Shown piece by piece: positions 1 to 9,892 of a DNA stretch of 64,000 bases. The translations under genes were made by a program, and so were the position numbers. Each line of letters begins with the position of its first letter. Within the stretch, counting starts at the first letter, position 1. The stretch spans positions 186,001-250,000 of the forward strand of contig JBAJFG010000636.1 in NCBI GenBank assembly GCA_037903475.1, read 5' to 3'. The notes beneath the pieces were generated by a model. The model made no database searches and was not told the DNA's origin. It saw only the letters and a program-made list of their open reading frames with translations. Origin of the DNA: Ancylostoma caninum (Eukaryota > Nematoda > Chromadorea > Rhabditida > Ancylostomatidae).

Positions 1-10
1 CAATGCCTAC

Positions 11-917
11 CTTGCTACTGATATTGTCCGCCAGTCGGGAGATTGTTCGGAGGCTAGCAGCAAGTTGCTTCGTGTCCGCTTCTACAACCAGCATCGCATT
101 GTTAAGGCGTGATACGGCCATACCAAAAGCACGACTTTGCTCTCCTCCAGAACTTCCTGAACATCAAAATCTTTAGACTTTCTAACAACACTCAATTTTT
201 TGCAAAATCGACGCCAGGGAAAGAGGTTTCCAGACTAAAAAGAAACAGAAAGGAGTGATCATTTAGGAAAAAAAAGAAAAAAAGTTGATATAACTATCAA
301 TACCCACAAACAACAGTAATAAGAAAAGAAACTGCCATACGAGAAAGTCATCTAACTCAAATTAATTTGCCACACCTGAAGCACACTCCGTCAAAACATC
401 GGCTATTTCCTTCTGCAACCTCTCCTCTTCCCTTCGTTTAACATCTAACTCAACGCGCAACTCTTGCAGTATGCCATTAATATATTCAGCATCCTCATCA
501 ACCTCCTAAATAGGTAAAAATTAGTGACGGGAGCAAATGGCGGGAGAGGGGGCTTGGAAGAAGAACTTAGGTCACTTTATCGGACAAAACGTTCAATGAG
601 AAATAATTACCTCCTTAGCAGCCTCAGAACGGTCTTTATCTTTATCTAAGCGCTTCCCATGGCGAGGCCGGCCAGAAGGAACTGTCGTCAGCGTTTTCTA
701 AAAAGTACGTCAGCATGAAAAGGATTATATTGCCTCCGCGAGCGAACTAAACGATTCGTAGCTTGACTGACCTCCAATAAACAAGAAATTTTAAAGAAAA
801 GTCTTCTATTAAATAAAAATAAATTGGAGTTTACCCTACCTTGAGGATTAAATCAGCAGAAGTTAAAAAATCAATGCCATTGGAGAGATGATTTGAAATA
901 TCTGATGTCATAGCCAT
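11..917 (-). CDS. COG4-like conserved oligomeric Golgi complex subunit, N-terminal part (partial)
   Basis: Four minus-strand exons join in phase: 840-917 (start ATG at 917), 611-697, 376-505 and 11-156, giving 147 residues before the left edge, where a GT donor (5-10) follows. Exon 4 contains EADTKQLAASLR followed by RLADNISSK. This matches the COG4 N-terminal stretch EGDAKQLAG...NLAENVSSK, which is my basis for the name (family knowledge, no search run). The preceding exons encode an acidic/basic helical region (EVDEDAEYIN, RREEERLQKEIADV), consistent with the coiled coil of a tethering subunit. COG4 belongs to the COG complex that tethers retrograde intra-Golgi vesicles. A TTTGCAG acceptor 18 bases before the ATG (936-942) looks like a trans-splice site. 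The C-terminal majority lies outside the window. Another coiled-coil tether cannot be fully excluded. Confidence 0.72.
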
Positions 918-3648
918 AATTAATGAGAGAAGAACCTGCAAACACCAATCTTGGCTATTCTAAAAATCATTCGAAACTTATAAAACAATGGAAGTAGCTA
1001 TTCCAACGGTGTGACTGAACAAATACTCTTTGAAAACGTATAGAAATTCAGAGCTGATGAAAAGAAAATGAACTTACACTAGCATAAGAAAGATGATGAA
1101 TACGTTCCAAAGAGCAATAAAGACGCGGAAGTATTGAAGCGACAACAAGAACTCTCGTACTTTATCACCGACTGATTTCACTTCACTTTCGACGACAAAA
1201 TGATTGAAGTCTTGGTTTTTCTTGTTTCTAAATGGTACAAAAGTGAGAAATAGAAAACTAGCTAATTCCGAATCATAACATAGGTTATTACGCTAGTGTC
1301 CTATGTTCAAGAAATTTAAGCTGGACAGGAGCACTGACGAAGTGCCATTAAAAATTCAAACTCGTAAGACGTAAGCCCAATCACTACTCCAGAGATGGAA
1401 TCGCGGAAATTTCAATTTTTTTCGTTGGTGAACCTGCATAAAGAGGATTGCTCAAGGTGCTGAACACGAAAATTGTATCCCTTTAAGTCATGACCCATTT
1501 TTTAGGGTTGCAGCAGATTCACGGTAGACATGGTAAGGATAAAGTGGTCGGCGTTAATCAATCCCGTCTGTGGGATGCGCCACGCATTCGGCTTCATCTG
1601 AGCATCGTAGAGGCATTGAATGCGTGTGTGCCCTGTTCAGTGACTTGCGGGGGGTGGGCATCAGATGGACCAAGTCAGTGCTTCAACCACCCATACTCCT
1701 CTGGTACCAATTACTGACCCTGAGGGGATGTGAGGCTTGGTTGGCAGACGCGTCCTGGTAGACATAGTGCCTCGCGAACATAACAAATTTTGTGCACAGC
1801 GCTTTTCGAGTTGCTGAACATGAATATCTCATCTTTTTCGTACAGTAACCTCCGTCTGTGACTGTAGTGGCAGTGTTATTCTAGGAATTTGGAACAAAAC
1901 GCCGGTATAGCAAGAAAACAGCGGTGTCAAATGTATGTTGATAATCGCGATCATAACCACCCTACTCAAAGTTTGAGAGGATACTGTGAGATACAGCATC
2001 TGAAGTATACCGCTCATAGCCATAGAGATGTGGATTTCCCATACAGAATGGATAACAGATTCGCGTTGCGGGAGCCACTCTCGTTTAGGTTTAGGCTTAT
2101 GCGTGAGCGTAATTTCAGGCTTAAGCTTGGGCCTAGGATTAAGTTTCTAGGGGAAGCTTATGGCCATTTATAATATGAGGTGGTCCCTCCAACTCCCTTT
2201 TAGCCTATTCCTAGAACTTGCTTCGTTGCTGAGAATTGACTGACATAGAACTAATCTGGAAGAAAAACAAGTCTCAACTTGAACAAACGAATATCTGATT
2301 CAGAAGGGAAGCTTGTGTTAAATAGTGGAATCAAGCTCGAAATTTTTCGTGAAAGATCTTGATTCACGTAACTTCCACGGCAATGCAAATTAAATAAATA
2401 ATTGTAAATGGTAACTTTCGCTGTTTTTTGTTACTAAAACTCTCATCTCTCGCTCTGTTTGCTCCTTAGCAGAATAAAATAAAGACTAGTAAGTCGTAGT
2501 TAATGAAATGTTGTCAGAAAAATAAAGTACATAAGTGGAATCATACAGTTTAAAGAACTCACAGTTTGAAGTTAAGCACAGCACAAGCGTTGACGAACAG
2601 TGTAGATGCTATGACAAGCTCGGAAAGCATAGTTTAGTCCACGATAACGTGAACCCGATGAGCTGGACACGTAGACTTCAGCGCAGCTAAAGAAAAACTA
2701 ATAATTCAGAAATAAAAACTAATAATTCCTAAGTTGCCAATAAAATGACTGCTGGAGAGATGGAAAAGAAGCAAAGACGACTTTTCGGTAGTTTCTGAAT
2801 TCCAAATAAGGATGAGGAGGGCTAGAAAGTATTACAAAACTGAAGCATGTGAAGAAATGACCGAGACCTCTCAGCGTTGGCCGAGCGCCAATCCAACACT
2901 TCGCTCTGCGTCTATGACCGGCTGGTGCTCTGCCGTCTGGCTCCAACCTGTGAAACTGGGTGGTCGGAAAATGAAGGAAGTCTTCATTTTTTAGCTTCAG
3001 CACTTGCATTTTTGGTTATCGATTAGAAAATTTCTCAAGTCCTCACACCCTATTCGTACAAGTACACAGGACCATTTTGGATGTATACAAGGTGGCCAGA
3101 AATTACTCGTGAAGCAGTGATTTAATGCTATGTACAAGCGTACATTGAATTTTCTTGAGTTCAGATCCTACTTTATAATTTAAGAAACAGCTCGTAGCTC
3201 GTAGACTCTTTACAAGACAATAATTATTGAAGAACTCCTGAAATATTCCCCTGCAGCGAGGAATATTTCAGGAACAGGCGGGGACACAGGCGCTCGGAAA
3301 TCAAAAGAAGCTATCTAGCGATTCTTACAGACAATACTGACATTCTTTTATATTTTGCTTCACGGCCTCAGCACAACAGATTCTTTCGAGTCCACATTTC
3401 TGGTGTGGACTGAGCAGATCGTGCACTCCAGGAACAACCAGGCTAATCGTAAGAAGTTCGACGTATTCAAATACGATGTAGACGAGAGCGGTTCCCATTA
3501 TTTAATGATGAATTTCGTCAAAATTATCTAGTATTTGAATGTTTGTTTATTTGTTTAGTTATTTACATGTTCGTGGCTATATCTCACTGATTTATGGATA
3601 CAACCTTAAGAGTACCTACAAGTACAGTGCATAAGAAAACATCGACTT
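918..3648. other. Intergenic stretch with one dispersed repeat, no supported gene
   Basis: Apart from the dispersed repeat at 1511-1757 I see no exon with matched splice signals and sustained reading frame. ORFs here are short and unremarkable. A run of loosely TTAGGC-like words near 2085-2145 is too degenerate to call interstitial telomere repeat. Confidence 0.4.
1511..1757 (+). repeat. Dispersed repeat, copy A (pair with 56752-56958)
   Basis: The stretch from the GGCGTT(A)ATCAATC words through GAGCATCGTAGAGGCATTGA, CAGTGACTTGC and GATG(T)GAGGCTTGGT recurs in the same order and orientation at 56752-56958 with scattered mismatches and small gaps. It has no open frame of note and no visible terminal repeats. 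It is probably part of an old retroelement, but the class is not visible from the sequence. Confidence 0.7.
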
Positions 3649-4217
3649 TGGTGATTTTACACCGGCGGTTTCCGCCTAAATTGCTCGGAAAAGTGTGAGG
3701 AATCCTGGAGAAAATTAGGCGGAATTGAGGGGAATTCTAGGGGGAATTTAGCCGGAATTTACAGGAATTCAGGTGAGAACGCGCAAATTCGTGTCGAAAC
3801 ATAACAGGCAATTCCAATTAGTTTCCATTTAAGTTCCATGTAAATTCTGATTAATTCCTGACACACCCCTTACATTTTCTCCCAGAAGTTCTGGCAGAAT
3901 CATCTATATTGACACTAAGTGGGCTGGAAACATCTGGAGCTTATTTTCACGATAACATGGGACATTGAACACAAAAACATAAAGAAATTCACAGTTACAA
4001 GTCAATCCTTCAAAGTTCTTGCGTTATTCACCACTGTCCAGATTTACCCGGAATTTAGGCGGAATTTGGGAGAAATCCGCCGCTAGTTTTCAAGAATGCA
4101 CGATCTATACGAGATTTAACCGGAGTTTACTCGGAAACCGGCGGAATTTCGAGAGATACACGATTTACACGGAGTTTCCAAGGAAATCAGGCGGAAACCT
4201 CCGGTGTAAAATTACCA
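3649..4217. mobile_element. MITE-like element with terminal inverted repeats (about 570 bp)
   Basis: The left end TGGTGATTTTACACCGGCGG and the reverse complement of the right end, TGGTAATTTTACACCGGAGG, agree over about 28 bases and continue into GTTTCCGCCT on both sides. Internal DNA repeats GGAATTTAGGCGGAATT-like words on both halves, so much of the element can fold back. No transposase frame is present. It is non-autonomous; the superfamily is unknown. Confidence 0.75.
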
Positions 4218-4359
4218 GAGGAGGCGGTGACCATCAGTAGCTGGCTGGGAGGCAGGAGTCACTGTTACGTTTTTTTTTCAATTACAGTATATATTTGTAT
4301 AGTAAATCAATAAGTAGAATTGCTCAGCTACTTATTTGCCTGTCTCTTGTATTGTCTTG

Positions 4360-4482
4360 GGGGTGTGGAGCGTTATACCTGGAATGGGCGGCGTTGACAG
4401 TCCCTGCAATTGGTCTATTTGCTGAACTGACCAATCGTAGAGTTTGGCCGCACCTCCTTTCCAGGTATAGCGCGCCACACCC
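4360..4482. mobile_element. 123-bp hairpin MITE, copy 1, with 8-bp target duplication
   Basis: The ends GGGGTGTGGAGCGTTATACC and, reverse-complemented from the right, GGGTGTGGCGCGCTATACC pair into a hairpin. The element is flanked on both sides by TTGTCTTG (4352-4359 approximately and 4483-4490), a likely 8-bp target site duplication. A second copy lies at 6769-6885 and a half copy at about 62826-62850. The 8-bp duplication suggests hAT-type mobilisation (inference). Confidence 0.75.
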
Positions 4483-5025
4483 TTGTCTTGGTGAACATGG
4501 TAGGAGGGATTTCCTGGAGAATTTCAGGAAAAAGCCGTGCTTGTGCTTGGAAGTCCTTGATCCAGTGAGCTGGTGTAGGAAAATTTAGACCGCAGCAGTT
4601 GTATTGCCCTTCACTATAGCTATATAACTTTGGGATCATGTTCACCAAAAACGAGTCATTCTACAGAATTTTATTCCTTTTAGGGTACGTGCACGTGTAA
4701 TTTTTAGCCACTCTGCACTTCTGACCCAATAAAAGCAGATTAAGTTAAGTAAATTAATCAGGCCACGTTCACCTGGATGAGCGAAGCATTTAGTCATTCA
4801 TCTGACAGTCCTTATAGAGCCAATTCCTTGTGCATCTTATGTCTTATTCCCTTGATATTGGGGTTTCATGTCACATTCCAACATACGCACTTACACTCAC
4901 TAATTTTTTTTAGATAGGAAATTCAAATTCTGCTGTGTTAATTCAGAAAACTGTGCTGATTCATGACTTCTTAATTTCTCACGCAATATTCACCCATCTT
5001 CTACAGTCAAGTGTCTTTGTTGCAG

Positions 5026-8000
5026 TGGTCACCACGGAGTCACCTTCAAGCGACTCTGATGTTTCAAGCAACCGTTCCATGTAAGTCGTCGTAACCACAT
5101 TTCTCTCTGTTATAAACCTGAAAATTTGAATGATACCAGATATATTCCGGAGTATTCTACTGCTTCCGATTTTGAGAATCTCTTCGGTCACCCACCAGCG
5201 GTACGTACCTACTGTCCTGGACGGGTCATTTTGATGGGTAGGTTTAGAAAGGTGAAATTCATGAGATTATTGCCGAATAATGTCATGTTTTATAGTAACC
5301 TTGCAGTAGACGTCTATTGAGCTGGCAACTTTGCGGCTTTGCTGATTTAGTGACGGACATAAGGATATTTAGAAACATTTTCTAGGTGACCACCTTGACT
5401 ATCATGACTACTGCGTCATAACAATGACGACCCACGAAGGTACGCAAATTCTCGCGGCTCGCAATGGTCGAAACGAGATACGAATTGTGAGCAAAGATCC
5501 AGACGAACAGTAGGCATGAATATTTATGGTCTTGGCTGCTTATGATATTTATAATCATTGGACTACTGCCAGATATCCAGCCAAGGAGGCAACCATACTG
5601 CTGCCTTCCAACTGGGCTGGCACCAAGACTCCAGAATGGCATGATTACGTCCTCTGTGGCTGGAAAGCTGTGATGGATTACATAGGAGACATACAAATTG
5701 GATTCGATATGCTTGTGCATGGTAGCTGCTCCTTCCTTACTCAATTGCAACTATACTATGTATATCTTATTGATAATTTTAGAGAGAATTCCAAAATCTT
5801 GCGGTGCGGGTAGCACGACATCACTGGTGGTTGCTTCTGCTCTTACAACATGGGCTATAAGCACGAATGAAGGGTTTGACGGAATCACGCGGTTCGTGAA
5901 AATTTATCACTTTCATAGTCTTTTAACCCATCTGACACATTTCCGGGTAGCCTTGTTCATTACTTTGCTTATTGTTATTCCCTGAACTTGCGAGAATTTA
6001 AAAAAAAACTTTCCTCTCCCTGTTCCTCTCTGTTCCTATCATTCATTCATTCATTCATTCATTCATTCATTCATTCATTCATTCATTCATTCATTCATTC
6101 ATTCATTCATCCATTCATTCATTCATTCCTTCATTCCTTCATTCCATTCACTCATTCATTCATTCATTCATTCATTCATTCATTCATTCATTCCTTCATT
6201 CATTCATCCATTCTTTCATTCGTACATTCTTTAATTTTTCCTTCTCCTTTCTTTTTCTCTTTTTCTTTCTCTCTCTCTTTTCTTCTTTGCTGATGTAATA
6301 ATTTCCTCACCTGGCTATTGTCGCATGAGTTTCAGAGAAGAATTTGCTGAGCTATGCTTCATTTCTCGAAGATATCTTGGTGCAGGAGGCACTGGAGTGG
6401 ATGAAGCAGCCGTGGTAGGGATGACTGGAACTTCCTTTGTGTATTTTTTAATTCCTGGTAACATCTGATTCTTTAAGATTCTTCCATACCGAGAGAATGG
6501 GCTCTATGTTTCTCCATCTGGCTGCCGTCAAGTTTGCTTTGACCCTGACTGTGCTATGTATATAACAAGGCCAGAGAACTTTTCTGAATCGGTAAACTAA
6601 TCAATTTCAAGATGAAACGACTATGCCTAATCTTTTTTTATAAATCACTGATATGATCTAGGATATCCCTAATCTTCATCATGAGCGACTTACGGAAGGA
6701 CGACTGGCTTCCAAGGTATGATTCAAGAGACACCTTGTTTCCCGTTTTTTACTTCAACGGGCTATGGAGCGTTATACCTGGAGTAGGCGGAGCGATTGAT
6801 CTCTGTGATTGACCAGCTGGATGAATTGACCAATCGCAAAGCTGGACCACACTGCCCACTCCAGGTATAACGCCCCCCCCCCACCTTTCAACATTTTGAC
6901 GAATCAAGCGTAGTTACTCTTCACAAGGCGCTTCCGCGTTGTATAATGTTCGTTTTGACCAGCAGATGAGTGGTACTGGCTCTTCCTGGTTTTTTTTACT
7001 ACTTTTTGCCTCAGCGTACTTCTATTCTCATTTTATAGGTCCTTCTCAAAAAGCTTGGTCTAGAGACAAAGTGCTGCCTGCTAAGACATGTTCAGGTGTG
7101 AATTCAATTTTCTACATTTGCTTCAGTTGTAAAAATGACAAACTTACTGTTAGTTTCACTTTTCCAGATGCTTGGGACATGTTGTTCTAGTGCAAAGATC
7201 AATCAAATTTAACCGATTAAATGGTAAAACTTAACTTGATTTATTTCAGGAAGCTGCCCATCTCAACCTGAAGGAGATGATGGAGCAGCTTGACTTGCTT
7301 CCGGAGAACGCTTCTCGAGAGGAACTGGAACAATTATTGGGTGAAGACGGGTTTCGAAAATGTCTCTGCAAGGAAGCCGAGCACAGTAAGTTCATGCGAA
7401 ATACGAGATAAAATGAACTGTGAGCACGCGACGCAACCCTTAGTGGTAAGATAATACCAGCGGTGGACACAGAAAGTGGGTGGAGGGGGGGGGGGGTGGA
7501 CGGGTGGTAAGAAGAGCGTGGTCTCCGCCACGTCGGGGACTCAGACGAGAAATAAAAATAATGAAAGTATTAATTGTAATACTAAACAATTGGTATCAAG
7601 AGAAATAATGATAAAAATTAACAATTACAACCACACTAATATATTTATTTTGTGAAGTATTTTCTGAACTATTCTGGTTTCAGTGACGTCATTCAAACTA
7701 CGTGCGCGTGCTCGCTATGTTCTTAGCGAAGCCTTACGTATAGAAGACTTTTTGGATGTGTCCACAAATCCAAACCGCATTGGTGAGCTCATGGGAGCAA
7801 GCAGTAACAGTTTGGCATCAGTAAGTTATGGAATTCCCTTTATTGTGAGATTTCTTATACGTCAGATTTTACTATCTGCAGTATGCTTCACAGGACTATG
7901 ATTGCGGAAATCCAGCGGTACTAGATCTGGTTAGAAGAACGTTCGAAACGAAATATGGTGGTCGCATCACGGCTTGGGGAAAACGTGTGCTGGCTGTCGA

Positions 8001-8091
8001 GGACTGTGCGCATCCCTTCGATCCTGAAGGCGATTGTCTACTGTTCACTTATCCTGCACCTACCGGTGCAGTAGTGAGATTCATAAATTAA
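5026..8091 (+). CDS. GALK2-type galactokinase / GHMP kinase homologue, divergent, lacking motif 3
   Basis: Twelve plus-strand exons close in phase: 5026-5080, 5140-5237, 5386-5509, 5573-5721, 5783-5891, 6336-6414, 6478-6591, 6662-6715, 7039-7095, 7250-7385, 7684-7820, 7882-8091 (stop TAA). With one upstream base completing a split start codon (A|TG, upstream exon not located) the protein is 440 aa, close to GALK2 length. Family signatures in order are CPGRVILMGDHLDY (sugar/ATP motif 1), IPKSCGAGSTTS (degenerate motif 2), RRYLGAGGTGVDEA (keeps the catalytic-base Asp), MTSFKLRARAR and a C-terminal LLFTYPAPTGAVV. The motif 3 position, normally RLTGAGWGGC, reads RITAWGKRVL, so its glycine loop is lost. 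Known relatives phosphorylate galactose or N-acetylgalactosamine in the cytosol. Activity of this one is doubtful. Introns hold a microsatellite and a hairpin MITE. Confidence 0.9.
6039..6231 (+). repeat. (ATTC)n microsatellite in intron of the galactokinase-like gene
   Basis: Nearly pure tetranucleotide repeat of about 190 bases with a few CC and TC interruptions, lying in the intron 5892-6335. It is followed by a pyrimidine-rich tail to about 6290. The long open frame seen across it (repeated FIHS) is a repeat artefact. Confidence 0.97.
6769..6885. mobile_element. Hairpin MITE, copy 2, inside galactokinase intron
   Basis: The left end GGGCTATGGAGCGTTATACC and the right end GGTATAACGCCCC..ACC are inverted, and the interior shares GATTGGTCA/TTGACCAATCG words with the 4360-4482 copy. 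TTCAAC occurs immediately outside both ends (6763-6768 and 6887-6892), an imperfect target duplication. It sits in the intron 6716-7038. Confidence 0.7.
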
Positions 8092-9892
8092 AGGTAGCAC
8101 TCGCTTAAATCTTCGTATTTGAGATTGTGGAGAATTTTGGGGTTTTGGGGGACCTAGGAACTATATCCAATAGTGAATTGGCACGAAAGGCACGAGAAAT
8201 TTACGAAAACGGGGTCATGTTTCCCGTGCGACTAAGCGCGCTCCGTTTCACACACATTGGTCCCGCTCTGCAGGAGCCAAACGTGCTTGTACGAGTGAGC
8301 GCGGTCTTAGTGCTCTGGCGCATGCAAGGCAGCTGTGTTCGCGCAAGGCAGGTGTGTTTGCGATTTCGATTTGGATTTCTTCGCAGAGAGCTTGCGTAGA
8401 GTTCAACAGTAGGCCTAATATCTCCAATCGTCCAATCAATCGTGTCCAGCTTGATGTTGAACACTTCTCTCTGCTCTTGAACTTCATCATGTGGAGGTGA
8501 AGGCGAACTGTCAAAGATGTGGGCGTACGACCCACGCCAGCCGCCGGCGTGTTGGGTTGGAGTCTTCTCTCCACTCTTCACGTTGAAGCTGGTGGAGGGA
8601 TGGTCGACCGCTCAGCTTGGCGGCATAGAAAAGACTGAACCAGTGTATTCCTCAACTTTTATTAACAAGAACAAAATAAATTTTAAAAAGGAGCACAATG
8701 CCCGCTGTGCGAGCTTCTGATGGACATCAAATAGAGATACAACAGAAGGCGAGCGAGATGTGGCCGCTCGAACAAGTCTTAGATGTCGGAATGCGATGGG
8801 GGATTCGAAAGTTGCTTCTTCGGACCGCTTGAGCATTGAGTTGATTTTCGCGCCGGGACCGACTCTAGATCACGTTTGTCCTATAGATCACTTACATTCC
8901 TGCTACTGTATATGAACAAAAATTAACCACATACAAAACATGTAAGCCTACCATTTCTTCCTACTACAGTCGAGGATGATTCCGACGGGTGCTGGCTTTG
9001 AGCAAGTTGTGTATAGTCACCCACGTAAATTACCTGTATATACATATACTGATATTTTGTTAGCTATATCGTATCTGTAGTCTTTGGACCACCCATGTTT
9101 TCACATAGCAGTCTCAGTTGTCGTGCTAACAATTTGATCACTTCCACTCACATAGACACCTTGAACTGTTTTCTGTATTATATTTCTTGTTATTATTCAT
9201 TTTTTTTTCAAAGAGAATTTTTTTACCGTCGTGCTTGTATTTTATGTGGTGAGTTAACAAAGAACAGTCTTCATAAGGAAGGAGGGCTACGATTACTCAA
9301 AGATCCCGTCTTCTAGTGATAGAAACAAATCACTACTTTTACCTACGCTTGAATCTAGACGAAAATTGTTTGATGTTTGTATGGTTCACAAAATCATAAA
9401 GAGCGTGAATGGAACACACATTCGTGATTTTTACACAGTAGTCCCGTCCGTAACAAGGGGAACTTCGTATAAGATTTCATATTTTAAGCCTAAAACAAGG
9501 TGTAGATTCACAAGTTTCACAGCCCGTGCAGGAACCATATATGTCTCTCTGAGCAAAACGGTGAAAACCAACTCTACGATTGCTTCATTTAGAAGAAGCG
9601 CTGCTTCGAAACTTCTGACGTTTTAAAAGACCACAATTCACCTGTGGATTATTCAACCTCGTTAGAACTAACTGCTTGGTTGCACTTGTGTATTGTGTAC
9701 TTGTCAATGTTAGCGGTCTGTCCAGAGTTGCTTACACTAACATTTTCTAACGACTTTCTTAAACAGCGTATTGAAATAAATAAATAAAAGTGGCAGCATG
9801 TTTATCATGATCGTACTGGAAATTTTCTTCGAGACACACAAAGGAAGATGAGAATACGATGAACTAGAAATTGTTCCAAAACTGGAGTATCG
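8092..9892. other. Intergenic stretch between two convergent gene models
   Basis: I see no exon with convincing splice signals here. 8200-8580 is GC-richer than its surroundings and has several overlapping short ORFs on both strands with no recognisable motif. This lies downstream of both neighbouring genes, so it should include both 3' UTRs. Confidence 0.35.

Noticed and set aside
2085..2145. TTAGGC-like words suggesting interstitial telomere repeats (also 33535-33580)
   Set aside because: Fewer than three consecutive exact units and heavy interruptions; not distinguishable from chance.
5988..6293. 101-codon ORF of repeated FIHS
   Set aside because: Pure consequence of the ATTC microsatellite within an intron.
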